DNA from: Megachile rotundata
Lineage: Eukaryota; Arthropoda; Insecta; Hymenoptera; Megachilidae
Length of the DNA stretch: 64,000 nt
Direction of reading: 5' to 3'
Assembly (NCBI RefSeq): GCF_050947335.1
Contig: NW_027473499.1
Location: forward strand, 62,001-126,000
Below the pieces are notes generated by a model, which was not told the origin of the DNA, did no database searches, and worked only from the letters and a program-made list of their open reading frames with translations. Positions 11,665 through 25,366 of the stretch are shown piece by piece; position 1 is the stretch's first letter, and each line of letters opens with the position of its first letter. Made by a program: the position numbers and the translations under genes.

Positions 11665-12100
11665 CTGCACTATCTAGTTGTGTTAAGTTATCCTATCTGA
11701 GCACAATTCGACACCACAATGAACAATTTTGCTCGTTTTGCACGAATTATGCTCATTTTCGTACGATTCAGCCCCTAATTCGCACATATCCGCTGTAATT
11801 CGACTCTGTACTATCTAGTTATGTTAAGTTATCCTATCTGAGCACAATTCGACACCACAATGAACAATTTTGCTCGTTTTGCACGAATTATGCTCATTTT
11901 CGCACGATTCAGCCTCTAATTCGCACATATCCGCTGTAATTCGACTCTGTACTATCTAGTTATGTTAAGTTATCCTGTCTGAGCACAATTCAACACCACA
12001 ATGAACAATTTTGCTCGTTTTGCACGAATTTTGCTCGTTTTGAACGAATTTTGCTCATTTTCGAACGATTCAGCCCCTAATTCGCACATGTCCGCTGTAT
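11665..12100 (+). repeat. Partial copy 3 of the higher-order unit
   Basis: Repeats the first monomers of copy 1, including the CGTACG/GCCCC monomer, up to the long monomer near 12,020. It then diverges; CACATGTCCGCTG near 12,086 is a private variant. Confidence 0.75.
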
Positions 12101-15100
12101 TTCGAGTCTGTACTATCTAGTTATGTTAAGTTATCCTATCTGAGCACAATTCGACACCACAATGAACAATTTTGCTCGTTTTACACGAATTATGCTCATT
12201 TTCGCACGATTCAGCCTCTAATTCGCACATATCCGCTGTAATTCGACTCTGTACTATCTAGTTATGTTAAGTTATCGTAACTGAGCACAATTCGACACCA
12301 CAATGAACAATTTTGCTCGTAATGAACGAATTATGCTCATTTTCGCACGATTCAGCCTCTAATTCGCACATATCCGCTGTAATTCGACTCTGTACTATCT
12401 AGTTATGTTAAGTTATCCTATCTGAGCACAATTCGACACCACAATGAACAATTTTGCTCGTTTTGCACGAATTATGCTCATTTTCGTACGATTCAGCCCC
12501 TAACTCGCACATATCCGCTGTAATTCGACTCTGTACTATCTAGTTATGTTAAGTTATCCTACCTGAGCACAATTCGACACCACAATGAACAATTTTGCTC
12601 GTAATGAACGAATTATGCTCATTTTCGCACGATTCAGCCTCTAATTCGCACGTATCCGCTGTAATTCGACTCTGTACTATCTAGTTATGTTAAGTTATCG
12701 TAACTGAGCACAATTCGACACCACAATGAACAATTTTGCTCGTAATGAACGAATTATGCTCATTTTCGCACGATTCAGCCTCTAATTCGCACATATCCGC
12801 TGTAATTCGACTCTGTACTATCTAGTTATGTTAAGTTATCCTGTCTGAGCACAATTCAACACCACAATGAACAATTTTGCTCGTTTTGCACGAATTTTGC
12901 TCGTTTTGAACGAATTTTGCTCATTTTCGAACGATTCAGCCCCTAATTCGCACATATCCGCTGTATTTCGACTCTGTACTATCTAGTTATTTTAAGTTAT
13001 CCTATCTGAGCACAATTCGACACCACAATGAACAATTTTGCTCGTTTTACACGAATTATGCTCATTTTCGCACGATTCGGCCTCTAATTCGCACATATCC
13101 GCTGCAATTCGACTCTGTACTATCTAGTTATGTTAAGTTATCGTAACTGAGCACAATTCGACACCACAATGAACAATTTTGCTCGTTTTGCACGAATTAT
13201 GCTCATTTTCGCACGATTCAGCCTCTAATTCGCACATATCCGCTGTAATTCGACTCTGTACTATCTAGTTATGTTAAGTTATCGTAACTGAGCACAATTC
13301 GACACCACAATGAACAATTTTGCTCGTAATGAACGAATTATGCTCATTTTCGCACGATTCAGCCTCTAATTCGCACATATACGCTGTAATTCGACTCTGT
13401 ACTCTCTAGTTATGTTAAGTTATCCTATCTGAGCACAATTCAACACCACAATGAACAATTTTGCTCGTTTTGCACGAATTATGCTCATGTTCGCACGATT
13501 CAGCCTCTAATTCGCACATATCCGCTGTAATTCGACTCTGTAGTATCTAGTTATGTTAAGTTATCCTATCTGAGCACAATTCAACACCACAATGAACAAT
13601 TTTGCTCGTTTTGCACGAATTTTGCTCGTTTTGAACGAATTTTGCTCATTTTCGAACGATTCAGGCCCTAATTCGCACATATCCGCTGTATTTCGAGTCT
13701 GTACTATCTAGTTATTTTAAGTTATCCTATCTGAGCACAATTCGACACCACAATGAACAATTTTGCTCGTTTTACACGAATTATGCTCATTTTCGCACGA
13801 TTCGGCCTCTAATTCGCACATATCCGCTGCAATTCGACTCTGTACTATCTAGTTATATTAAGTTATCGTAACTGAGCACAATTCGACACCACAATGAACA
13901 ATTTTGCTCGTTTTGCACGAATTATGCTCATTTTCGCACGATTCAGCCTCTAATTCGCACATATCCGCTGTAATTCGACTCTGTACTATCTAGTTATGTT
14001 AAGTTATCCTATCTGAGCACAATTCGACACCACAATGAACAATTTTGCTCGTAATGAACGAATTATGCTCATTTTCGCACGATTCAACCTCTAATTCGCA
14101 CATATCCGCTGTAATTCGACTCTGTACTATCTAGTTATGTTAAGTTATCCTGTCTGAGCACAATTCAACACCACAATGAACAATTTTGCTCGTTTTGCAC
14201 GAATTTTGCTCGTTTTGAACGAATTTTGCTCATTTTCGAACGATTCAGCCCCTAATTCGCACATATCCGCTGTATTTCGAGTCTGTACTATCTAGTTATG
14301 TTAAGTTATCCTATCTGAGCACAATTCGACACCACAATGAACAATTTTGCTCGTTTTACACGAATTATGCTCATTTTCGCACGATTCGGCCTCTAATTCG
14401 CACATATCCGCTGCAATTCGACTCTGTACTACCTAGTTATGTTAAGTTATCGTAACTGAGCACAATTCGACACCACAATGAACAATTTTGCTCGTTTTGC
14501 ACGAATTATGCTCATTTTCGCACGATTCAGCCTCTAATTCGCACATATCCGCTGTAATTCGACTCTGTACTATCTAGTTATGTTAAGTTATCGTAACTGA
14601 GCACAATTCGACACCACAATGAACAATTTTGCTCGTAATGAACGAATTATGCTCATTTTCGCACGATTCAGCCTCTAATTCGCACATATCCGCTGTAATT
14701 CGACTCTGTACTATCTAGTTATGTTAAGTTATCGTAACTGAGCACAATTCGACACCACAATGAACAATTTTGCTCGTAATGAACGAATTATGCTCATTTT
14801 CGCACGATTCAGCCTCTAATTCGCACATATCCGCTGTAATTCGACTCTGTACTATCTAGTTATGTTAAGTTATCGTAACTGAGCACAATTCGGCACCACA
14901 ATGAACAATTTTGCTCGTAATGAACGAATTATGCTCATTTTCGCACGATTCAGCCTCTAATTCGCACATATCCGCTGTAATTCGACTCTGTACTATCTAG
15001 TTATGTTAAGTTATCGTAACTGAGCACAATTCGACACCACAATGAACAATTTTGCTCGTAATGAACGAATTATGCTCATTTTCGCACGATTCAGCCTCTA

Positions 15101-15204
15101 ATTCGCACATATCCGCTGTAATTCGACTCTGTACTATCTAGTTATGTTAAGTTATCCTATCTGAGCACAATTCGACACCACAATGAACAATTTTGCTCGT
15201 TTTG
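12101..15204 (+). repeat. Mixed satellite stretch holding a displaced copy of 9.3-10.2 kb
   Basis: About 13,560-14,440 matches 9,311-10,190 at a displacement of 4,249 bp (29 monomers, eight long), marked by TTATATTAAG at 13,857 and GATTCAACCTC at 14,087. Private variants here are CCTAACTCGCAC near 12,500 and CAGGCCCTAATTC near 13,662. CGCACGTATCC (12,651) is the first of several in the window. No gene or unique sequence was seen. Confidence 0.8.
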
Positions 15205-16925
15205 CACGAATTATGCTCATTTTCGTACGATTCAGCCCCTAATTCGCACATATCCGCTGTAATTCGACTCTGTACTATCTAGTTATGTTAAGTTATCCTA
15301 CCTGAGCACAATTCGACACCACAATGAACAATTTTGCTCGTAATGAACGAATTATGCTCATTTTCGCACGATTCAGCCTCTAATTCGCACGTATCCGCTG
15401 TAATTCGACTCTGTACTATCTAGTTATGTTAAGTTATCGTAACTGAGCACAATTCGACACCACAATGAACAATTTTGCTCGTAATGAACGAATTATGCTC
15501 ATTTTCGCACGATTCAGCCTCTAATTCGCACATATCCGCTGTAATTCGACTCTGTACTATCTAGTTATGTTAAGTTATCCTGTCTGAGCACAATTCAACA
15601 CCACAATGAACAATTTTGCTCGTTTTGCACGAATTTTGCTCGTTTTGAACGAATTTTGCTCATTTTCGAACGATTCAGCCCCTAATTCGCACATATCCGC
15701 TGTATTTCGACTCTGTACTATCTAGTTATTTTAAGTTATCCTATCTGAGCACAATTCGACACCACAATGAACAATTTTGCTCGCAATGAACGAATTATGC
15801 TCATTTTCGCACGATTCGGCCTCTAATTCGCACATATCCGCTGCAATTCGACTCTGTACTATCTAGTTATGTTAAGTTATCGTAACTGAGCACAATTCGA
15901 CACCACAATGAACAATTTTGCTCGTTTTGCAGGAATTATGCTCATTTTCGCACGATTCAGCCTCTAATTCGCACATATCCGCTGTAATTCGACTCTGTAC
16001 TATCTAGTTATGTTAAGTTATCGTAACTGAGCACAATTCGACACCACAATGAACAATTTTGCTCGTAATGAACGAATTATGCTCATTTTCGCACGATTCA
16101 GCCTCTAATTCGCACATATCCGCTGTAATTCGACTCTGTACTATCTAGTTATGTTAAGTTATCCTGTCTGAGCACAATTCAACACCACAATGAACAATTT
16201 TGCTCGTTTTGCACGAATTTTGCTCGTTTTGAACGAATTTTGCTCATTTTCGAACGATTCAGCCCCTAATTCGCACATATCCGCTGTATTTCGACTCTGT
16301 ACTATCTAGTTATTTTAAGTTATCCTATCTGAGCACAATTCGACACCACAATGAACAATTTTGCTCGTTTTACACGAATTATGCTCATTTTCGCACGATT
16401 CGGACTCTAATTCGCACATATCCGCTGCAATTCGACTCTGTACTATCTAGTTATGTTAAGTTATCGTAACTGAGCACAATTCGACACCACAATGAACAAT
16501 TTTGCTCGTAATGAACGAATTATGCTCATTTTCGCACGATTCAGCCTCTAATTCGCACATATACGCTGTAATTCGACTCTGTACTCTCTAGTTATGTTAA
16601 GTTATCCTATCTGAGCACAATTCAACATCACAATGAACAATTTTGCTCGTTTTGCACGAATTATGCTCATGTTCGCACGATTCAGCCTCTAATTCGCACA
16701 TATCCGCTGTAATTCGACTCTGTAGTATCTAGTTATGTTAAGTTATCCTATCTGAGCACAATTCAACACCACAATGAACAATTTTGCTCGTTTTGCACGA
16801 ATTTTGCTCGTTTTGAACGAATTTTGCTCATTTTCGAACGATTCAGCCTCTAATTCGCACATATCCGCTGTAATTCGACTCTGTACTATCTAGTCATGTT
16901 AAGTTATCGTAACTGAGCACAATTC
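15205..16925 (+). repeat. Block copied at 17,400-19,260 (left copy)
   Basis: Displacement is 2,195 bp (15 monomers, four long) up to about 16,500, shown by GCACGTATCC (15,390 and 17,585) and TTTGCAGGAATT (15,931 and 18,126). Beyond that it is 2,336 bp, shown by TACTCTCTAG (16,585 and 18,921). The change of exactly 141 means one monomer was lost here or gained in the right copy near 16,500/18,700. Confidence 0.8.
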
Positions 16926-17399
16926 AACACCACAATGAACAATTTTGCTCGTTTTGAACGAATTATGCTCATTTTCGCACGATTCAGCCTCTAATTCGCA
17001 CATATCCGCTGTAATTTGACTCTGTACTATCTAGGCATGTTAAGTTATCGTAACTGAGCACAATTCAACACCACAATGAACAATTTTGCTCGTTTTGCAC
17101 GAATTTTGCTCGTTTTGAACGAATTTTGCTCATTTTCGAACGATTCAGCCTCTAATTCGCACATATCCGCTGTATTTCGACTCTGTACTATCTAGTTATG
17201 TTAAGTTATCCTATCTGAGCACAATTCGACACCACAATGAACAATTTTGCTCGTTTTGCACGAATTATGCTCATTTTCGCACGATTCACCCTCTAATTCG
17301 CACATATCCGCTGTATTTCGACTCTGTACTATCCAGTCATGTTAAGTTATCGTAACTGAGCACAATTCAACACCACAATGAACAATTTTGCTCGTTTTG
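16926..17399 (+). repeat. Short satellite stretch between the two copies
   Basis: About three monomers with GTAATTTGACTC and TCTAGGCATG (near 17,012-17,040), the private GATTCACCCTC (near 17,284) and a long monomer near 17,100. The GTAATTTGACTC/TAGGCATG pair returns near 34,520, 40,400, 53,025 and 55,362. Confidence 0.75.
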
Positions 17400-19260
17400 A
17401 ACGAATTATGCTCATTTTCGTACGATTCAGCCCCTAATTCGCACATATCCGCTGTAATTCGACTCTGTACTATCTAGTTATGTTAAGTTATCCTACCTGA
17501 GCACAATTCGACACCACAATGAACAATTTTGCTCGTAATGAACGAATTATGCTCATTTTCGCACGATTCAGCCTCTAATTCGCACGTATCCGCTGTAATT
17601 CGACTCTGTACTATCTAGTTATGTTAAGTTATCGTAACTGAGCACAATTCGACACCACAATGAACAATTTTGCTCGTAATGAACGAATTATGCTCATTTT
17701 CGCACGATTCAGCCTCTAATTCGCACATATCCGCTGTAATTCGACTCTGTACTATCTAGTTATGTTAAGTTATCCTGTCTGAGCACAATTCAACACCACA
17801 ATGAACAATTTTGCTCGTTTTGCACGAATTTTGCTCGTTTTGAACGAATTTTGCTCATTTTCGAACGATTCAGCCCCTAATTCGCACATATCCGCTGTAT
17901 TTCGACTCTGTACTATCTAGTTATTTTAAGTTATCCTATCTGAGCACAATTCGACACCACAATGAACAATTTTGCTCGTAATGAACGAATTATGCTCATT
18001 TTCGCACGATTCGGCCTCTAATTCGCACATATCCGCTGCAATTCGACTCTGTACTATCTAGTTATGTTAAGTTATCGTAACTGAGCACAATTCGACACCA
18101 CAATGAACAATTTTGCTCGTTTTGCAGGAATTATGCTCATTTTCGCACGATTCAGCCTCTAATTCGCACATATCCGCTGTAATTCGACTCTGTACTATCT
18201 AGTTATGTTAAGTTATCGTAACTGAGCACAATTCGACACCACAATGAACAATTTTGCTCGTAATGAACGAATTATGCTCATTTTCGCACGATTCAGCCTC
18301 TAATTCGCACATATCCGCTGTAATTCGACTCTGTACTATCTAGTTATGTTAAGTTATCCTGTCTGAGCACAATTCAACACCACAATGAACAATTTTGCTC
18401 GTTTTGCACGAATTTTGCTCGTTTTGAACGAATTTTGCTCATTTTCGAACGATTCAGCCCCTAATTCGCACATATCCGCTGTATTTCGACTCTGTACTAT
18501 CTAGTTATTTTAAGTTATCCTATCTGAGCACAATTCGACACCACAATGAACAATTTTGCTCGTTTTACACGAATTATGCTCATTTTCGCACGATTCGGCC
18601 TCTAATTCGCACATATCCGCTGCAATTCGACTCTGTACTATCTAGTTATGTTAAGTTATCGTAACTGAGCACAATTCGACACCACAATGAACAATTTTGC
18701 TCGTTTTGCACGAATTATGCTCATTTTCGCACGATTCAGCCTCTAATTCGCACATATCCGCTGTAATTCGACTCTGTACTATCTAGTTATGTTAAGTTAT
18801 CGTAACTGAGCACAATTCGACACCACAATGAACAATTTTGCTCGTAATGAACGAATTATGCTCATTTTCGCACGATTCAGCCTCTAATTCGCACATATAC
18901 GCTGTAATTCGACTCTGTACTCTCTAGTTATGTTAAGTTATCCTATCTGAGCACAATTCAACACCACAATGAACAATTTTGCTCGTTTTGCACGAATTAT
19001 GCTCATGTTCGCACGATTCAGCCTCTAATTCGCACATATCCGCTGTAATTCGACTCTGTAGTATCTAGTTATGTTAAGTTATCCTATCTGAGCACAATTC
19101 AACACCACAATGAACAATTTTGCTCGTTTTGCACGAATTTTGCTCGTTTTGAACGAATTTTGCTCATTTTCGAACGATTCAGCCTCTAATTCGCACATAT
19201 CCGCTGTAATTCGACTCTGTACTATCTAGTCATGTTAAGTTATCGTAACTGAGCACAATT
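17400..19260 (+). repeat. Block copied from 15,205-16,925 (right copy)
   Basis: Right copy of the pair described above, with the extra 141-bp monomer near 18,700. Its last part overlaps the four-monomer higher-order repeat that begins at about 18,921. Confidence 0.8.
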
Positions 19261-20870
19261 CGACACCACAATGAACAATTTTGCTCGTTTTGCACGAATT
19301 ATGCTCATTTTCGCACGATTCAGCCTCTAATTCGCACATATCCGCTGTAATTCGACTCTGTACTATCTAGTTATGTTAAGTTATCGTAACTGAGCACAAT
19401 TCGACACCACAATGAACAATTTTGCTCGTAATGAACGAATTATGCTCATTTTCGCACGATTCAGCCTCTAATTCGCACATATACGCTGTAATTCGACTCT
19501 GTACTCTCTAGTTATGTTAAGTTATCCTATCTGAGCACAATTCAACACCACAATGAACAATTTTGCTCGTTTTGCACGAATTATGCTCATGTTCGCACGA
19601 TTCAGCCTCTAATTCGCACATATCCGCTGTAATTCGACTCTGTAGTATCTAGTTATGTTAAGTTATCCTATCTGAGCACAATTCAACACCACAATGAACA
19701 ATTTTGCTCGTGTTGCACGAATTATGCTCATTTTCGCACGATTCGGCCTCTAATTCGCACATATCCGCTGCAATTCGACTCTGTACTATCTAGTTATGTT
19801 AAGTTATCGTAACTGAGCACAATTCGACACCACAATGAACAATTTTGCTCGTTTTGCACGAATTATGCTCATTTTCGCACGATTCAGCCTCTAATTCGCA
19901 CATATCCGCTGTAATTCGACTCTGTACTATCTAGTTATGTTAAGTTATCGTAACTGAGCACAATTCGACACCACAATGAACAATTTTGCTCGTAATGAAC
20001 GAATTATGCTCATTTTCGCACGATTCAGCCTCTAATTCGCACATATACGCTGTAATTCGACTCTGTACTCTCTAGTTATGTTAAGTTATCCTATCTGAGC
20101 ACAATTCAACACCACAATGAACAATTTTGCTCGTTTTGCACGAATTATGCTCATGTTCGCACGATTCAGCCTCTAATTCGCACATATCCGCTGTAATTCG
20201 ACTCTGTAGTATCTAGTTATGTTAAGTTATCCTATCTGAGCACAATTCAACACCACAATGAACAATTTTGCTCGTTTTGCACGAATTTTGCTCGTTTTGA
20301 ACGAATTTTGCTCATTTTCGAACGATTCAGCCTCTAATTCGCACATATCCGCTGTAATTCGACTCTGTACTATCTAGTCATGTTAAGTTATCGTAACTGA
20401 GCACAATTCGACACCACAATGAACAATTTTGCTCGTTTTGCACGAATTATGCTCATTTTCGCACGATTCAGCCTCTAATTCGCACATATCCGCTGTAATT
20501 CGACTCTGTACTATCTAGTTATGTTAAGTTATCGTAACTGAGCACAATTCGACACCACAATGAACAATTTTGCTCGTAATGAACGAATTATGCTCATTTT
20601 CGCACGATTCAGCCTCTAATTCGCACATATACGCTGTAATTCGACTCTGTACTCTCTAGTTATGTTAAGTTATCCTATCTGAGCACAATTCAACACCACA
20701 ATGAACAATTTTGCTCGTTTTGCACGAATTATGCTCATGTTCGCACGATTCAGCCTCTAATTCGCACATATCCGCTGTAATTCGACTCTGTAGTATCTAG
20801 TTATGTTAAGTTATCCTATCTGAGCACAATTCAACACCACAATGAACAATTTTGCTCGTTTTGCACGAAT
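18921..20870 (+). repeat. Four-monomer higher-order repeat, period 584/564/584 bp
   Basis: TACTCTCTAG starts at 18,921, 19,505, 20,069 and 20,653, intervals of 584, 564 and 584 bp. Each unit runs: TACTCTCTAG with TCATGTTCG; TAGTATCTAG; a third monomer; then TCGTAAC with CTCGTAATG. In the first and third units the second monomer is long and the third has TAGTCATG. In the second unit the second monomer is short with CTCGTGTTGCACG and the third reads GCAATTCG. This is the most regular higher-order pattern in the window. Confidence 0.85.
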
Positions 20871-21164
20871 TATGCTCATTTCCGAACGATTCAGCCTCTA
20901 ATTCGCACATATCCGCTGTAATTCGACTCTGCACTATCCAGTCATGTTAAGTTATCGTAACTGAGCTCAATTCAACACCACAATGAACAATTTTGCTCGT
21001 TTTGAACGAATTATGCTCATTTTCGAACGATTCAGCCTCTAATTCGCACATATCCGCTGTATTTCGACTCTGTACTATCTAGTTATGTTAAGTTATCGTA
21101 ACTGAGCACAATTCGACACCACAATGAACAATTTTGCCCGTTTTGCACGAATTTTGCTCGTTTT
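20871..21164 (+). repeat. Transition stretch before the 1,309-bp unit
   Basis: About two monomers, with TTTCCGAACG near 20,880 and a second GAGCTC (GTAACTGAGCTC, near 20,965) separate from those in the first 5 kb. It contains the first perfect CENP-B-box-like site. Confidence 0.75.
21136..21152 (-). other. CENP-B-box-like site 1
   Basis: GCCCGTTTTGCACGAAT. On the minus strand it reads ATTCGTGCAAAACGGGC and fits nTTCGnnnnAnnCGGGn, the nine essential bases of the mammalian CENP-B box. It agrees at 12 of 17 positions with the full human box. Most monomers have GCTCG here and miss one essential base. Binding is not shown. Confidence 0.5.
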
Positions 21165-22473
21165 GAACGAATTTTGCTCATTTTCGAACGATTCAGCCTC
21201 TAATTCGCACATATCCGCTGTATTTCGACTCTGTACTATCTAGTTATGTTAAGTTATCCTATCTGAGCACAATTCGACACCACAATGAACAATTTTGCTC
21301 GTTTTGCACGAATTATGCTCATTTTCGCACGATTCAGCCTCTAATTCGCACATATCCGCTGTAATTCGACTCTGTACTATCTAGTTATGTTAAGTTATCC
21401 TATCTGAGCACAATTCAACACCACAATGAACAATTTTGCTCGTTTTGCACGAATTATGCCCATTTTCGCACGATTCAGCCTCTAATTCGCACATATCCGC
21501 TGTAATTCGACTCTGTAGTATCTAGTTATGTTAAGTTATCCTATCTGAGCACAATTCAACACCACAATGAATAATTTTGCTCGTTTTGCACGAATTATGC
21601 TCATTTTCGCACGATTCAGCCTCTAATTCGCACATATCCGCTGTAATTCGACTCTGTACTATCCAGTCATGTTAAGTTATCGTAACTGAGCACAATTCAA
21701 CACCACAATGAACAATTTTGCTCGTTTTGAACGAATTATGCTCATTTTCGAACGATTCAGCCTCTAATTCGCACATATCCGCTGTATTTCGACTCTGTAC
21801 TATCTAGTTATGTTAAGTTATCCTATCTGAGCACAATTCGACACCACAATGAACAATTTTGCTCGTTTTGCACGAATTATGCTCATTTTCGTACGATTCA
21901 GCCCCTAATTCGCACATATCCGCTGTAATTCGACTCTGTACTATCTAGTTATGTTAAGTTATCCTATCTGAGCACAATTCGACACCACAATGAACAATTT
22001 TGCTCGTTTTGCACGAATTATGCTCATGTTCGCACGATTCAGCCTCTAATTCGCACATATCCGCTGTAATTCGACTCTGTACTATCTAGTTATGTTAAGT
22101 TATCGTAACTGAGCACAATTCGACACCACAATGAACAATTTTGCTCGTAATGAACGAATTATGCTCATTTTCGCACGATTCAGCCACTAATTCGCACATA
22201 TCCGCTGTAATTCGACTCTGTACTATCTAGTCATGTTAAGTTATCGTAACTGAGCACAATTCGACACCACAATGAACAATTTTGCCCGTTTTGCACGAAT
22301 TTTGCTCGTTTTGAACGCATTTTGCTCATTTTCGAACGATTCAGCCTCTAATTCGCACATATCCGCTGTAATTCGACTCTGTACTATCTAGTTATGTTAA
22401 GTTATCCTATCTGAGCACAATTCAACACCACAATGAACAATTTTGCTCGTTTTGCACGAATTTTGCTCGTTTT
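21165..22473 (+). repeat. Copy 1 of a 1,309-bp nine-monomer unit
   Basis: Nine monomers, two long. It recurs at 22,474-23,640 (displacement 1,309) and at about 25,370-26,927 (displacement 4,208, which includes a one-base deletion). Markers are ATGCCCATTTTC (21,458; 22,767; 25,666), GAATAATTTTGC, and a GCCCG long monomer near the end. GAACGCATTTTG at about 22,313 and 26,522, and GCCACTAATTC near 22,190 and 26,395, are shared only by the first and third copies. Confidence 0.8.
22284..22300 (-). other. CENP-B-box-like site 2
   Basis: Same 17 bases as site 1, in the first of two adjacent long monomers, 1,148 bp after site 1. Confidence 0.5.
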
Positions 22474-23640
22474 GAACGAATTTTGCTCATTTTCGAACGA
22501 TTCAGCCTCTAATTCGCACATATCCGCTGTATTTCGACTCTGTACTATCTAGTTATGTTAAGTTATCCTATCTGAGCACAATTCGACACCACAATGAACA
22601 ATTTTGCTCGTTTTGCACGAATTATGCTCATTTTCGCACGATTCAGCCTCTAATTCGCACATATCCGCTGTAATTCGACTCTGTACTATCTAGTTATGTT
22701 AAGTTATCCTATGTGAGCATAATTCAACACCACAATGAACAATTTTGCTCGTTTTGCACGAATTATGCCCATTTTCGCACGATTCAGCCTCTAATTCGCA
22801 CATATCCGCTGTAATTCGACTCTGTAGTATCTAGTTATGTTAAGTTATCCTATCTGAGCACAATTCAACACCACAATGAATAATTTTGCTCGTTCTGCAC
22901 GAATTATGCTCATTTTCGCACGATTCAGCCTCTAATTCGCACATATCCGCTGTAATTCGACTCTGTACTATCCAGTCATGTTAAGTTATCGTAACTGAGC
23001 ACAATTCGACGCCACAATGAACAATTTTGCTCGTTCTGAACGAATTATGCTCATTTTCGAACGATTCAGCCTCTAATTCGCACATATCCGCTGTATTTCG
23101 ACTCTGTACTATCTAGTTATGTTAAGTTATCCTATCTGAGCACAATTCGACACCACAATGAACAATTTTGCTCGTTTTGCACGAATTATGCTCATTTTCG
23201 TACGATTCAGCCCCTAATTCGCACATATCCGCTGTAATTCGACTCTGTACTATCTAGTTATGTTAAGTTATCCTATATGAGCACAATTCGACTCCACAAT
23301 GAACAATTTTGCTCGTTTTGCACGAATTATGCTCATGTTCGCACGATTCAGCCTCTAATTCGCACATATCCGCTGTAATTCGACTCTGTACTATCTAGTT
23401 ATGTTAAGTTATCGTAACTGAGCACAATTCGACACCACAATGAACAATTTTGCTCGTAATGAACGAATTATGCTCATTTTCGCACGATTCAGCCTCTAAT
23501 TCGCACATATCCGCTGTAATTCGACTCTGTACTATCTAGTCATGTTAGGTTATCGTAACTGAGCACAATTCGACACCACAATGAACAATTTTGCCCGTTT
23601 TGCACGAATTTTGCTCGTTTTGAACGAATTTTGCTCATTT
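22474..23640 (+). repeat. Copy 2 of the 1,309-bp unit
   Basis: Follows copy 1 directly and repeats its monomer order, ending in a GCCCG long monomer at 23,593. Private changes include CCTATGTGAGCATAATT near 22,710, GACGCCACAATG near 23,010 and GTTCTGAACG near 23,033. Confidence 0.8.
23593..23609 (-). other. CENP-B-box-like site 3
   Basis: Same 17 bases, in a long monomer, 1,309 bp after site 2 (the length of the local nine-monomer unit). Confidence 0.5.
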
Positions 23641-25366
23641 TCGAACGATTCAGCCTCTAATTCGCACATATCCGCTGTAATTCGACTCTGTAGTATCTAG
23701 TTATGTTAAGTTATCCTATCTGAGCACAATTCGACACCACAATGAACAATTTTGCTCGTTTTGCACGAATTATGCTCATTTTCGCACGATTCAGCCTCTA
23801 ATTCGCACATATCCGCTGTAATTCGACTCTGTACTATCTAGTTATGTTAAGTTATCGTAACTGAGCACAATTCGACACCACAATGAACAGTTTTGCTCGT
23901 TTTGCACGAATTTTGCTCGTTTTGAACGAATTTTGCTCATTTTCGAACGATTCAGCCTCTAATTCGCACATATCCGCTGCAATTCGACTCTGTACTATCT
24001 AGTTGTGTTAAGTTATCCTATCTGAACACAATTCGACACCACAATGAACAATTTTGCTCGTTTTGCACGAATTATGCTCATTTTCGCACGATTCAGCCTC
24101 TAATTCGCACATATCCGCTGCAATTCGACTCTGTACTATCTAGTTGTGTTAAGTTATCCTATCTGAACACCATTCGACACCACAATGAACAATTTTGCTC
24201 GTTTTGCACGAATTATGCTCATTTTCGCACGATTCAGCCTCTAATTCGCACATATCCGCTGTAATTCGACTCTGTACTATCCAGTCATGTTAAGTTATCG
24301 TAACTGAGCACAATTCAACACCACAATGAAGAATTTTGCTCGTTTTGAACGAATTATGCTCATTTTCGAACGATTCAGCCTCTAATTCGCACATATCCGC
24401 TGTATTTCGACTCTGTACTATCTAGTTATGTTAAGTTATCCTATCTGAGCACAATTCGACACCACAATGAACAATTTTGCTCGTTTTGCACGAATTATGC
24501 TCATTTTCGCACGATTCAGCCTCTAATTCGCACATATCCGCTGTAATTCGACTCTGTACTATCTAGTTATGTTAAGTTATCCTATCTGAGCACAATTCGA
24601 CACCACAATGAACAATTTTGCTCGTTTTACACGAATTATGCTCATTTTCGCACGATTCGGCCTCTAATTCGCACATATCCGCTGCAATTCGACTCTGTAC
24701 TATCTAGTTATGTTAAGTTATCGTAACTGAGCACAATTCGACACCACAATGAACAATTTTGCTCGTTTTGCACGAATTATGCTCATTTTCGCACGATTCA
24801 GCCTCTAATTCGCACATATCCGCTGTAATTCGACTCTGTACTATCTAGTTATGTTAAGTTATCGTAACTGAGCACAATTCGACACCACAATGAACAATTT
24901 TGCTCGTAATGAACGAATTATGCTCATTTTCGCACGATTCAGCCTCTAATTCGCACATATCCGCTGTAATTCGACTCTGTACTATCTAGTTATGTTAAGT
25001 TATCGTAACTGAGCACAATTCGACACCACAATGAACAATTTTGCCCGTTTTGCACGAATTTTGCTCGTTTTGAACGAATTTTGCTCATTTTCGAACGATT
25101 CAGCCTCTAATTCGCACATATCCGCTGTAATTCGACTCTGTACTATCTAGTTATGTTAAGTTATCCTATCTGAGCACAATTCGACACCACAATGAACAAT
25201 TTTGCTCGTTTTGCACGAATTATGCTCATTTTCGCACGATTCAGCCTCTAATTCGCACATATCCGCTGTAATTCGACTCTGTACTATCTAGTTATGTTAA
25301 GTTATCCTATCTGAGCACAATTCAACACCACAATGAACAATTTTGCTCGTTTTGCACGAATTTTGC
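23641..25366 (+). repeat. Satellite stretch with GTTGTG / CTGAACAC monomers
   Basis: Two consecutive monomers near 23,980 and 24,120 carry GCAATTCG, TAGTTGTG and CTGAACAC together. A GAAGAATTTTGC variant lies near 24,329, as also near 29,443 and 31,801. The TTTTACACG/CGGCC monomer recurs near 24,628. No gene was seen. Confidence 0.75.
25043..25059 (-). other. CENP-B-box-like site 4
   Basis: Same 17 bases, in a long monomer, 1,450 bp after site 3. Confidence 0.5.
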
